This document shows, in pieces, positions 8,701 to 17,297 of a stretch of 23,946 nt of DNA (within the stretch, counting starts at the first letter, position 1; each line of letters opens with the position of its first letter). The position numbers were made by a program, and so were the translations under genes. Source of the stretch: a virus; the IMG/VR virus record IMGVR_UViG_3300020470_003684, positions 1 to 23,946 of that record; one strand, written 5' to 3'. The notes beneath the pieces were generated by a model that made no database searches, was not told the DNA's origin, and was given only the letters and a program-made list of their open reading frames with translations.

Positions 8701-11700
8701 GACTATCAGATTATACATCAGGTTATGCGTATGGTAATAAAAGTGGATTTGGTAATTCGGGACATCCAACTACATTGATACATCGTTGGCAAGGTATTGA
8801 CCAACGACCACCATTTAGTTTTGAATCACAGGGAATTAAAGTTGGTGATAAATTAAAAATTTCTTGGTGGCAAAAATCTGATACGATTGGTAAAGGTGCA
8901 AGAGTTCATATAAGATATTGGGTAAAGGGTGCAGATGTAAATGCACCATTTTGGTCAAGTGCAACCACAAGAGGAAACACAGATAAATTTATTCCAGTAT
9001 CAAAGGAAGGTGAATGGGAAAAGGCAGAATATATCTTTGAGGTACAAGAGGATTGGGATCTTGCAAGAATGGGTTCGTCAATATATGGTTCTCGAAATAT
9101 TGGGCCACTTTTTAGAGTAGAAGGACATTATGGTCCCGAAGGGATTTTATGGGTAAGTGAACCAAAAATAACATTAGTTTCAGATGTTGATAATCCAGAA
9201 GTAGAGAATACTTTTATTATTGATGATTTCCAACCTACTGATAAATTGAAACTTTATACTACAAATTTAGGTACAGAACCAAGAGGTTTTCTTGCTAAAA
9301 TAAATTATAAGGGAAAAGAATATAGAACTGGTGATAAAGATAAAGAATATTATTTTGATGATTATGCAAATAGAAGTTTAACAGTAGATTTACCTGGTAC
9401 TTGGGAAATAATAGAATCAGAAAATAAAAATTGGGTAGACCTCGGTGAAGTTACTGAACAATATATGGATCCAGAACTTAAAGATTCCAAATGGATATGG
9501 AGTTCGGAAGATGTTAATGATGTAGTGTGGCAGTGGCTACCCAACAACAATATTCAAGATGGTATTTGGAATTATCCAGATCCAATTTTATATGAAGATG
9601 CGGTATCTGTACCTGGATGGACTGATGGGTTTAATCCTTTTCATTGGGGTGGAAGAGTCGATAAACAAAATGAATTATTTTGGCATAGTGGTTGGGTAGG
9701 ACATCACGCTAAATGGGTACGAGATGAGGGACAATTCGGTACTTGTATGAAGTTTATCGATATGAACTCTCAGTTCCTATCACCAAACCATGAAGATTAT
9801 GATGGTCTTTATAAAACAGGAAATAATACTGGAACAGAAGGTACATTGGCTCACAGAGAACAGGCCATAAGAGCACTTTTACCAAATAAATTATCATCAC
9901 AGGGTATAGTGGAAGGTAGTTTTATAAGAATTTCTTGGTGGCAAAAAACTAATATAGAAGGTAAAGGTGCAAAAATTGGTATCCTACATCAAAACAAAGA
10001 TGGTACAATTGGATGGGGAGAGAATAATGAATTTTATAGAATGATTCCTTGTACTTCTGTTGATGAATGGGAACAAGTAAATTATACTGGTATTGTAGAT
10101 GAAAATTGGGATTTAGATAAAGACTCTACTGTTGTTGTAAAGGGTAATTTTGGACCTGAAGGTATCTTGTGGGTAGAGGATGTTAAAGTTGAAATTGTGT
10201 CTGGAGTTGGTGGAGACTCAGAACAAGTTAATACCTATACTGCGTACAACTTCACTACAGACCATAAACTTAAACTTTATACTACAAATCTTGGAACACA
10301 ACCAGCTGGATTTATATCTAAAATAGATTATAGGGGAGCCGTATATAAAACTGGAGATCCAGGAGTAGACTTTTATACAAATCCAATAACTGATGAAACT
10401 ATAACTGTAAATTTACCTGGAGTTTGGAAAGTTCCTGGTTCAAATTGGAAAACACTTGGGAAGTCTGAGGATATAAATCCCGATTTAGTTGTGGATCCAA
10501 TTTTATCTGATTCTGTATGGATTGGAAATGTAGATGATGTAGAAGGTCAGCAACTTTGGGAATGGAATCCACTCGGTGATGTTGGTGATTATATATGGAA
10601 TTATCCAGATCCATCATTAAGAACTGATGCAATATGGCCTGAATTTTGGTCGAATGGATTTTTTAATTTTGATTTTGATGATACTAATGATAATTATTGG
10701 CATACTGGTTGGGTAGGTCATCATGGTAAATGGGTAGATGGTGATGGTCGTGATGGTGAAGCTTGTATGAAGTTTATTGATCAAAATTCACAATTTGATT
10801 CACCTAACAATCAATATTATACAGGAGATTATAAAACGGGTAATTCTTCTGCAGACAATCAAACTCTTCAACACAGACCAATGACTCTTTTACAAAAATT
10901 ACCACACACTATGGCAGCACAAGGAGTTTTACCCAATAATCAACTTACTATATCTTGGAGACATAAATCTGATGTTATAGGTAAAGGTGCAAGAATTGGT
11001 ATTCGTTATTATGATAAAGAAGGAAATATTGGATTTGGTGAAGTAGGAGAGAATCCATATACTAATATAGAAAATGTTCCAAATGATAGGGAGTGGTTGA
11101 AATATGTAGCAACAACTACTGATGATTGGGAAGATGCTAGTTTTTCCGCTATTGTAACTGAAGAATTTGATTTAACAAAACCAGTTTGGTTAGTAGTTTA
11201 TGGTCATTATGGACCAGAAGGAATTTTGTGGGTAGAAAGTCCACAGATTCAAATAACTGATGATAAACAAAAAATATCTGTAATACCTGTTTTTGGTGAT
11301 TTTGTAGCCGAAGTTGATGAAGTTTTAGATAAAAATACTTTGACTATTAAGGAAGGTTATGATATAGTATCGGAAACTTTAAATCATGTTGCTACAAATA
11401 ATGCAAATATTAGGTCTTGGAGTGTATTTAATAATTTTAATGTGGAATATACTTCATCTATATTTACATCTGAACCAGTATATGGATCACTAAGGGGAGA
11501 AATTGATTTTGTAGATGGTGATGATATTACTCTTGTTAAGACATTTGATGAATTGGCTCTTGAAGCTAATCATGATTTAGAAAATTATCCATTGTCTGAT
11601 TTACAAAATGATTTTACATTTGATAAATGGTTTATACAATATCCAACTGATAGTACTGAAAATTTAAGTAAATTGGTGAGGTTAGGACCTGATAACTATA

Positions 11701-14700
11701 AAGTTATAGTAAATTTTAAACCTGATATTGTAAATTATCCAGACTATCCACATGCAATATCTTATAAATTATATGAACCATTACCTGATGGTTTTGAACA
11801 AGGTTCTTTTGTTAATGTTGTTAGGGAAATGATTCCACCAATTGAAGAAATTATTGAGATAGTTCCTTTTATAGATGAATGGGTTAGTGAAACAGTATTA
11901 AGAACTCCAGAATTTAATAGTGTAAATAGTCCAATAGGAAATAAAACTACTGAGTGGAAAGATTATGAAAAGTTAGCATCTTCTAATACAGCATTAAAAG
12001 AAGAACTGGAAAATAAATTAATTAGTGGTAGTTTAAGTGCAGATATTAATGTTGATTATAGTGATTATTCTAACTTTGTACATTTTAGTTCAATAGAAAA
12101 AAGACTTAAAAATTTTAAACACAAATTAGAGTTAATAGAAGAATATACAGATAGAAGTGCATCTTTGGCAGGATTAGGAAGTGGTTCTACGGGAGTAGTT
12201 CCAATTGTAGCAAATCCAAATAATGGTTCTTATTTACAAGTATCTGGATCATCAACGGGCAATCCAGCATTTACTCCGATAAGTGGTTCATTATCACAAA
12301 TTCAATCTTGGGAAAGAAAACGCCGTGAAACTATCAATACATTTGATAAGTATGAAAGATATCTATGGAACGATAGTTCATCATATTCCACCCCATCATA
12401 TGGTAATATTTATTCAAATGCATGGCCAAAGAGAGGTGGTAGTGGAACATATTTAGATCCATATGTTTTAGCAAGAACAACACAATCTCTTGCCACGAGT
12501 TGGTACGATGAACAAATAGCATCTGCCTCAAAGTATGATAGTGAAAATAGAAATTTATTGAGAGGTCATTTACCAACTTTTGTTCAAGATGATTCAAACA
12601 ATGAAACATTTTTAACTTTTGTGGATATGATGGGACATCACTTTGATAATATATGGATATTTGTAAAATCAATAACAGATGTACACGACAAGAGAGATAA
12701 AGTATCTGAGGGTATGTCGAGGGATTTATTAAAACCAGTTGCACAATCACTTGGTTGGCATTTAGAAGATGGTGCTGATACAATTTCTTTACCACGATAT
12801 ATACTCGGAATGGAACAGACGGGTTCGGAAGATCCGTGGAAATATTCAGATATGTCAGCTAGAGATATATCAAGAGAAATTTGGAGTCGTATTGTAAACA
12901 ATATGCCTTATTTCTTAAAAACAAAAGGAACTGTAAGGTCAGTTAGAGGATTAATAAGTTGTTATGGTATTCCATCAAGTATTTTGAGAGTGATGGAATA
13001 TGGAGGACCAAGATTACCAGAATTACCACAGGCATATCAAAAGATTAGAAGATTTACAAAGGCATTAGATTTTTATGGTTCAACAAACAATACATATGTC
13101 CAAACAAATAGTTGGTTTCCAGTAACATCAGGAAGTGCAACCAACAGAGTTCCTGATACCGTAGAGTTTAGATTTAAAGCCGCAAGTGGTTCAGATCAAG
13201 TATTGGTAAGACGAGGTGATGATTGGGCAATTACATTATTAGATAATGGTTCTTCGGATAGATATGGTAGAGTATCATTTAAGTTGAGTGGTAGTCATGG
13301 ATATAATGAGGTTTCATCATCTGAATTACCTGTTTTTGATGGAGAATTTTGGTCTGTAATGTTAACGAGAGAATTATCAGGATCTAGGGCAGATGGAATA
13401 CAATATTTAACAAGTGATTTTTCTGGGTCAGATGTAATTTATAGTTTACACACAAAACAATATGATGCAGGTAGAAGTAGAATTGTATATGAGTCAAGTG
13501 ATACATTGATGATAAGTGGTTCACAATCAGTTGTATCTGCTTCTTATAATTTAGCATATTCTGGAAGTGGTACAACAATTACATTAGGTGGTCCTGAAGG
13601 TACTTATTTTGGTGAATCGTTTAGTGGTTCTATGATGGAGTATAGAAATTGGAGTACACCATTGAATACTGGTTCATTTGATAATCATGTGGCCGCTCCA
13701 ATAGCATTTGATGGAAATACACCATCGGCCTCTTATTTAGATTTAGTTACTCGATATTCATTTGATGATGATAAAGATTTAAGTGTATCTGCAAATCAAT
13801 GGTTTCAAGATGCTACAGGGGATCAATCATTTACAGCATCTGCAAGTCCAAGTGGATATACAACCGCACTTAGAAATAGTAGAGATACTCATTTTTCATC
13901 AGTAGTAGATGAAGCAAAAATGAAAACCCCAAATTTGGGTCCAAGTGTAAAGGCATCTAATAAATTGAGAATTGAAAATGATGAATTATTGGACAAAGCA
14001 CAACAAGATAATCCAGTATTGAGATTTAAGGAAAGTGCAACTGTACCAGCCTATGATAAGGCACCTATAGATAGTAATAAACTTGGTGTATATTTTTCAC
14101 CATCTAAAGGTATAGATGAGGATATTATAAGTTCAATGCCTAATCTTGATTTTGACCAATATATTGGTGATCCTCGTGACCAATATAACGAACAATATAC
14201 GGGATTAGTTGAGGCTAGAAATTTATATTGGCAAAAATATTCAGGACCTAATAACTTTTGGGATTATTTGAGATTGTTAAAATATTATGATAATTCATTG
14301 TATAAACAAATAAAGTCATTATTACCAGCTCGTGCAAATGCAAATGTTGGTATTATAATTGAACCTACAATTCTTGAACGAGATAAAGTTATTATTGGTA
14401 AAAAACCAGATTTTGAACCAAGACATTGGGAAAGTGGAATAGATATATATTATGTATCTGAAAGTGCAAGATATACACCTTTAGAAAGTGAGATAAATTA
14501 TAGTCATCCATTCAACCCAAGTTCATTAACAGATAAGAGTGGTTCTTATATTTCACAATCTGCAGAATATACACCTTTGGAAAGTAATTTAAATTATAGT
14601 CATCCATTTAGGGTTAATTTCCGTACACAAGAAAGTGGTTCTGCTATATCAGCTTCATCTGAGTATGTTCCACTTGAAAGTAATTTAAATTATAGCCACC

Positions 14701-15560
14701 CATTTAGAGTTAATTTTCACACTCAAGAAAGTGGTTCTTATCTTTCAGCATCATCTGAATATATACCATTGGATTCTGATATAAATTATGGTCATCCGTT
14801 TAGAGTTAATTATCATACACAAGAAACTGGTTCATTTATATCAGCATCATCTGAATATATACCATTAGATAGTTTGATGAGTTATACGGATCCATTTAGA
14901 GTAAATTCTCATACAAGAGAAAGTGGTTCTTACTTTTCAGCATCTGCTGTATATCAAGATATAGCCGCAAAATTTAATTTATATAATCCGTACCAATTAA
15001 ATAATACAATACAACAAAGTGGTTCTATGGTATCAATGTCGGCTGATTTTAGTTCAATAAAGGCACCAAGTGATACATTAGCAGCAAATGCCGCAGGAAC
15101 TGGTTCATTTGTGATGAAACATATTTTAGAAAGACCATCACTATTCAATATTGGAAGTAGAGATGAAAGTGGATGGTATGGAAGTGAATATTATAATGCG
15201 ACAATCCAACTTGGAAGTCAAAAATCAATTTTTGAAGAGGTGGTAATGCCAAGAATTGATACAAATGTAACTTCTGAATATAATCGTGAAGTTGAGTATT
15301 TTTATTCATCTTCTGTAAGTGCTTCATTGGGGATTTATTATTCTTCAAGTTTTGTACATACTGATTTAGATAATAAATGGGATGAGGCATTAGGAACTGA
15401 TAGATTATTTTATCTTGGTTGCACAAATAATGATAATACTACAGTTGCAGATGAAGGTCGTAGATATAAAGATTCATCTCCAGTAGTAGAGGTGACAATT
15501 ACATCACCAACACGATTGGTAACTACTGATTCACCATCTACACCATTGGATGTTCAATAA
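5769..15560 (+). CDS. Giant multidomain baseplate/tail protein with a gp7/gpI-like core
   Basis: 3263 residues in one frame. Visible order: N-terminal domain (1-255); a CBM-like beta-sandwich (262-455: NGHFDSGEGV, then PGETYVLSCWV); three 72-74-residue repeats (526-733); three 340-400-residue modules (741-1831); a segment with ISYKLYEPLP; a gpI/gp7-like region (about 2260-2415) with FVDMMGHHFDNIWIFVKS and FLKTKGTVRSVRGLISCYGI; a LamG-like domain (about 2428-2670: FTKALDFYG, then VPDTVEFRFKA); a helical region with YDNSLYKQIKSLLPARA (about 2838); 32-residue repeats (2899-3090); and a Ser/Thr-rich C-terminus. In P2 and T4 the gpI/gp7 protein follows J/gp6, so the order supports a wedge role. 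T4 gp7 is about 1030 residues, so most of this gene is additional modules, probably displayed outward for surface or glycan binding. The giant length appears intact: no stops or frame changes occur. Confidence 0.85.
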   Translation: MAKKQFTLDPRTDKLSRLSEQHLPFVQLNESLNEGDPVAPFGTLTTDIIEYCLYDLNDNYLASAQIRSPLPEKLNPGKHIKDLGYERGTYKIVYNFLREIGGSDKLLLIKQSDRSIWEGQYFIETDGDIFAGTPESPIVENGERIQLSVEDDKYFLQDISGDRTEVRLRPNPAVNDPDANERFRLLGYTCLCQADVAGESPLSFDDTGKKVTVNWVLNEGQEVSLNELMKGGTLIIRDAFVIDYAENPEVITNMIPVQETTSVLASENIVKNGHFDSGEGVLQENNSVPAFEVVEFPNPGNSKWCLELSPEAGNGGTNDVKYEMTFDVIPGETYVLSCWVHHDENWNGRTDAHFSAKAFVDTLTGPTIVGMGTILDTKVVDGKTWEYQYSRISVPATATGKLTWYLGAGVEHIQEEELDPAEIAQIPPLVGSKYYTNLQCEPGSPTSLPTPYMTEERPEEIEVQSSGQATFIDDKTISANFTGDEDGFIDLMTSDGGDREAGKITIKDGIVVDENFDIQIDRTIIDDIPVDNPDASVVRDGGEPTEFNKSPFHNSELTDSTDLNITLQANDIYRLNKVNPDGTEEEIGRYDLPVDVSVVDEIPIESSMAPEIEIEEKNLHRSTFHGEIDNDSNELIATIHSNDIYRLYRIGSDGTEELVGEYNIPEEVKEVDDLELSNPNAAEIRDKRDAGEWYATQSPYHNTTQNKIILQVDDEYTLYRLTPGGEEIEIGSHTKWKESKEWSLDTLEPGDRLRIVTTNKGGRNGFIAKVYYNNQIYRTGDTSERFQADDDQETSITSDGIWDATAFQYIRRAAWWAFWRDDENVWWDMTDVFGAEAFLPTKSYGFPKKNKFWKDAVSNKELEDCQVIWTGPNFRRVRWEWEPASGIYTKIWKHADPSLNVRSVHPEDWSSGLSHYNWGTSADFDHWRTGWLGHQAKWVQGEGQGGGPAMKFVDQNSKFQNPNHPGYNGRFFDEDGNRLSDYTSGYAYGNKSGFGNSGHPTTLIHRWQGIDQRPPFSFESQGIKVGDKLKISWWQKSDTIGKGARVHIRYWVKGADVNAPFWSSATTRGNTDKFIPVSKEGEWEKAEYIFEVQEDWDLARMGSSIYGSRNIGPLFRVEGHYGPEGILWVSEPKITLVSDVDNPEVENTFIIDDFQPTDKLKLYTTNLGTEPRGFLAKINYKGKEYRTGDKDKEYYFDDYANRSLTVDLPGTWEIIESENKNWVDLGEVTEQYMDPELKDSKWIWSSEDVNDVVWQWLPNNNIQDGIWNYPDPILYEDAVSVPGWTDGFNPFHWGGRVDKQNELFWHSGWVGHHAKWVRDEGQFGTCMKFIDMNSQFLSPNHEDYDGLYKTGNNTGTEGTLAHREQAIRALLPNKLSSQGIVEGSFIRISWWQKTNIEGKGAKIGILHQNKDGTIGWGENNEFYRMIPCTSVDEWEQVNYTGIVDENWDLDKDSTVVVKGNFGPEGILWVEDVKVEIVSGVGGDSEQVNTYTAYNFTTDHKLKLYTTNLGTQPAGFISKIDYRGAVYKTGDPGVDFYTNPITDETITVNLPGVWKVPGSNWKTLGKSEDINPDLVVDPILSDSVWIGNVDDVEGQQLWEWNPLGDVGDYIWNYPDPSLRTDAIWPEFWSNGFFNFDFDDTNDNYWHTGWVGHHGKWVDGDGRDGEACMKFIDQNSQFDSPNNQYYTGDYKTGNSSADNQTLQHRPMTLLQKLPHTMAAQGVLPNNQLTISWRHKSDVIGKGARIGIRYYDKEGNIGFGEVGENPYTNIENVPNDREWLKYVATTTDDWEDASFSAIVTEEFDLTKPVWLVVYGHYGPEGILWVESPQIQITDDKQKISVIPVFGDFVAEVDEVLDKNTLTIKEGYDIVSETLNHVATNNANIRSWSVFNNFNVEYTSSIFTSEPVYGSLRGEIDFVDGDDITLVKTFDELALEANHDLENYPLSDLQNDFTFDKWFIQYPTDSTENLSKLVRLGPDNYKVIVNFKPDIVNYPDYPHAISYKLYEPLPDGFEQGSFVNVVREMIPPIEEIIEIVPFIDEWVSETVLRTPEFNSVNSPIGNKTTEWKDYEKLASSNTALKEELENKLISGSLSADINVDYSDYSNFVHFSSIEKRLKNFKHKLELIEEYTDRSASLAGLGSGSTGVVPIVANPNNGSYLQVSGSSTGNPAFTPISGSLSQIQSWERKRRETINTFDKYERYLWNDSSSYSTPSYGNIYSNAWPKRGGSGTYLDPYVLARTTQSLATSWYDEQIASASKYDSENRNLLRGHLPTFVQDDSNNETFLTFVDMMGHHFDNIWIFVKSITDVHDKRDKVSEGMSRDLLKPVAQSLGWHLEDGADTISLPRYILGMEQTGSEDPWKYSDMSARDISREIWSRIVNNMPYFLKTKGTVRSVRGLISCYGIPSSILRVMEYGGPRLPELPQAYQKIRRFTKALDFYGSTNNTYVQTNSWFPVTSGSATNRVPDTVEFRFKAASGSDQVLVRRGDDWAITLLDNGSSDRYGRVSFKLSGSHGYNEVSSSELPVFDGEFWSVMLTRELSGSRADGIQYLTSDFSGSDVIYSLHTKQYDAGRSRIVYESSDTLMISGSQSVVSASYNLAYSGSGTTITLGGPEGTYFGESFSGSMMEYRNWSTPLNTGSFDNHVAAPIAFDGNTPSASYLDLVTRYSFDDDKDLSVSANQWFQDATGDQSFTASASPSGYTTALRNSRDTHFSSVVDEAKMKTPNLGPSVKASNKLRIENDELLDKAQQDNPVLRFKESATVPAYDKAPIDSNKLGVYFSPSKGIDEDIISSMPNLDFDQYIGDPRDQYNEQYTGLVEARNLYWQKYSGPNNFWDYLRLLKYYDNSLYKQIKSLLPARANANVGIIIEPTILERDKVIIGKKPDFEPRHWESGIDIYYVSESARYTPLESEINYSHPFNPSSLTDKSGSYISQSAEYTPLESNLNYSHPFRVNFRTQESGSAISASSEYVPLESNLNYSHPFRVNFHTQESGSYLSASSEYIPLDSDINYGHPFRVNYHTQETGSFISASSEYIPLDSLMSYTDPFRVNSHTRESGSYFSASAVYQDIAAKFNLYNPYQLNNTIQQSGSMVSMSADFSSIKAPSDTLAANAAGTGSFVMKHILERPSLFNIGSRDESGWYGSEYYNATIQLGSQKSIFEEVVMPRIDTNVTSEYNREVEYFYSSSVSASLGIYYSSSFVHTDLDNKWDEALGTDRLFYLGCTNNDNTTVADEGRRYKDSSPVVEVTITSPTRLVTTDSPSTPLDVQ
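7344..7968 (+). repeat. Three tandem 72-74-residue repeats inside the giant tail gene
   Basis: Units begin at 7344, 7566 and 7782. Each starts with Asp-Asp/Glu-(Ile/Leu), has a Ser-Pro/Thr-(Phe/Tyr)-His segment, and ends with YRL or NDIYRL, a polar turn DGTEE, and (L/I)VGEY or EIGRY. The repeats are diverged at the DNA level. They probably form three small beta domains acting as a spacer or binding array. The function is unknown. Confidence 0.8.
7989..11259 (+). repeat. Three tandem 340-400-residue modules inside the giant tail gene
   Basis: Modules start at about 7989, 9207 and 10230. Each begins with a strand pair D(K/R)L(K/R)(L/I)xTTN(L/K)G followed by GF(I/L)(A/S)K and a Y(R/K)TGD motif. 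It continues with a W-rich segment with (H/R)xGW(L/V)GHxxKWV and (M)KF(I/V)DxNS(Q/K)F, and an IS W(W/R) strand ending in GPEGILWV. The second and third are closest to each other. The first is longer, with an insertion around 8160-8330. Many conserved Trp, Tyr and His residues suggest carbohydrate binding, but I cannot assign a family. Confidence 0.82.
14463..15038 (+). repeat. Exact 96-bp-period (32-residue) repeat array near the giant protein's C-terminus
   Basis: Units start at 14463, 14559, 14655, 14751 and 14847, with a sixth, degenerate unit from 14943. The pattern is S-(A/S)-x-Y-(T/I/V)-P-L-(E/D)-S, then NY(S/G)HPFRVN, then (H/R)TQESGS and an (I/L)S strand. Spacing is exactly 96 bases with no insertions. 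The period suggests a repeating beta structure, such as a fibrous stalk. Confidence 0.88.
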
Positions 15561-15589
15561 CAAGAAATGATAGAAAACAAAAAAAGATT

Positions 15590-15600
15590 ATATTTATAAG
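15590..15600. promoter_or_regulatory. Recurrent intergenic ATATTTAT element (1 of 4)
   Basis: ATATTTATAAG lies in the 112-base gap before the modular-protein cluster, 83 bases upstream of its first start codon. The complementary strand reads TATAAATA, the T4-type late promoter core, but that would point away from the downstream gene. The gap holds no coding sequence and no clear terminator hairpin. Confidence 0.5.
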
Positions 15601-15672
15601 TGAAGAATAACAAGTTTTAGTATTTGAATCTTATAAAAAAATAATCCGATTTATTACATAGGAGAAAAACAA

Positions 15673-16584
15673 ATGGGATATTTAAACAATACAAGCCGAG
15701 TCTTGGACGCCATTTTGACAAAAAAAGGTCGTGAGATTTTGTCAAGTGGGGGAGACTTTGAAGTTACTAAGTTTGCACTTGGTGATGACGAAATAGATTA
15801 CGCTTTATGGGACACGACACACACAAAAGGAACAGATTATTATGGTGCAGTGATTGATAATTTACCAGCACTTGAACCATTTAACGATCCTTCCGAGATT
15901 ATGAAGTATAAACTTGTATCTCGTACAGATGGTGTTCGTGCAATGGCGAAATTAATAGAAAATCCAGGTACACAGACTGCATTAAATAATTTAAAATGGT
16001 ATGAAGATGATGTTTCAGGAGATGGTGGAACACGAGTTCAAATGGGACAAACATCATACTATGTTGGTGTTGGAACACAATTTGGTGTCGGTCATGTTAA
16101 TAATGGAGACCTTACAGTTGATTACAATGGTGGAGATGAATCTATCTTTGCAGAAGGATATAAGGGTGAAGAATATACTATAACCGTGTTAGATACTACG
16201 GTTGCAGTATTGGCACCTTTGTATAGGTCAGTAGATGGTAGAGATTATCCAGTAATTGCTATGGGTGGTGGTGGAATGAGAACCAGTGATAGACAAAAAT
16301 GGGTCCCATTCGTAAAATCTGTACAACACCTTTCACAAACAATAAAGGGATGTAAAATTGATAGTGGTGGAGTTTTCAGACATCGCAGAGGTAATAGATT
16401 TGCACCAGCTTTAAATGGAGCATTGGCACTTTATCCAAAGAAAATTTCATCTGCATCATCACCAGCAAAAACTTCTTTAATTATTTCTGGTGAATCATCA
16501 GGAGCAGTTTTAGAGTTTGATGTAACTATTACACATAGAGCTACAGGTACAAGACCAGCTGACGACGCTACATCTGCATCATAA
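15673..16584 (+). CDS. Modular structural-type protein, founder member of a local paralogous family
   Basis: 303 residues; ATG with AGGAG upstream (15660-15664). The N-terminal domain (1 to about 85) is shared with the next three genes: MGYLNNTSRVLDAILTKKGRE, then F-x-(V/I)-TKFALGDDEIDYALWD and a segment ending in EIMKYKLV. The middle (about 90-250) is unique, Gly-rich and beta-like. The C-terminal domain (about 245-286) has KTSLIISGESSGAVLEFDV, shared with the genes at 16603 and 18646. The N-terminal pattern resembles hypothetical structural proteins I associate with marine myoviruses, but I cannot name a function. There is no signal peptide, membrane segment or catalytic motif. It is the first gene after the giant tail gene and probably starts a transcription unit, given the upstream gap. 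A tail, baseplate or capsid decoration role is inferred from context. Confidence 0.75.
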   Translation: MGYLNNTSRVLDAILTKKGREILSSGGDFEVTKFALGDDEIDYALWDTTHTKGTDYYGAVIDNLPALEPFNDPSEIMKYKLVSRTDGVRAMAKLIENPGTQTALNNLKWYEDDVSGDGGTRVQMGQTSYYVGVGTQFGVGHVNNGDLTVDYNGGDESIFAEGYKGEEYTITVLDTTVAVLAPLYRSVDGRDYPVIAMGGGGMRTSDRQKWVPFVKSVQHLSQTIKGCKIDSGGVFRHRRGNRFAPALNGALALYPKKISSASSPAKTSLIISGESSGAVLEFDVTITHRATGTRPADDATSAS

Positions 16585-16602
16585 TAGATAAAGGGAGTCC
16601 TC

Positions 16603-17295
16603 ATGGGATTTATTAACAATACAGCGTATATTTTAAATGCAGTGTTGACCAAGAAAGGTAGGGAATATCTTGCAAAAAGTAGTGGGAATTTTAATATAAC
16701 TAAATTCGCATTGGCTGACGATGAGATAGATTATACCTTATGGGATACAGCACATCCAAAAGGAACGGATTATTATGGGGCCGTCTTAGAGTCCACTCCT
16801 ATGTTAGAACCTTGTGTTGATCCAGAAGTGGTGATGAAATACAAGTTAATTGACCTTCCAATTGGAACAAAGGCTTTGCCTTATATTGAAAATATAACAC
16901 AAATTATTGGTGATAATAAATTAAAATCTATAATAAATGATGATGGTTGGGTTTTAACAGATGCAGCATTAAATCCAACAACTGTTGGAGCAGATAGTGC
17001 ATTTACTAATGAAGATTATAGTTATTTGGTATTAAATAATAATGTAATTGATATTAGAGTTGGGGCAATAAACCCAACAACAGCACCTACCTTTAATGAT
17101 TTACCAGAAACAGGAGCAGTTTATGGTGAGGAAACGGGTAGAACAAGTAAAAAAGTATTGGGTAGAGTTGTTACTATTAGAGCAAGACAAATGACATCTA
17201 ACAGAGAAACATCTATCGTTGTGACTGGCCAGATGTCAGGAGCAATTTATGTTCTTAGGGTACAAGTTGGGTATGATGACCAAAGGACAACATAG
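16603..17295 (+). CDS. Modular structural-type protein, second family member
   Basis: 230 residues; ATG with GGGAG upstream. It is closely related to the preceding gene over the N-terminal domain: MGFINNTAYILNAVLTKKGRE, then NITKFALADDEIDYTLWD and KGTDYYGAVLE. It has a shorter middle region and a matching C-terminal domain (about 180-222) with KKVLGRVVTIRARQM and TSIVVTGQMSGAIYVLRV. This gives the simplest complete N-middle-C architecture in the cluster and is the best reference for judging the incomplete copies downstream. The stop is two bases before the next ATG. Tandem duplication followed by divergence is the straightforward reading. Function is not recognised; a virion accessory role is inferred from neighbours. 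Confidence 0.75.
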   Translation: MGFINNTAYILNAVLTKKGREYLAKSSGNFNITKFALADDEIDYTLWDTAHPKGTDYYGAVLESTPMLEPCVDPEVVMKYKLIDLPIGTKALPYIENITQIIGDNKLKSIINDDGWVLTDAALNPTTVGADSAFTNEDYSYLVLNNNVIDIRVGAINPTTAPTFNDLPETGAVYGEETGRTSKKVLGRVVTIRARQMTSNRETSIVVTGQMSGAIYVLRVQVGYDDQRTT

Positions 17296-17297
17296 TC

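Noticed and set aside
12334-12795. Minus-strand open frame of 153 codons
   Set aside because: It is antisense to the conserved gpI/gp7-like part of the giant gene, His/Tyr/Leu-rich in the way of shadow frames, with no start signals.
14463-15038. CRISPR array or diversity-generating repeat
   Set aside because: The 96-bp units are in frame inside a long gene without spacers, and no Cas gene or reverse transcriptase is present in the window.
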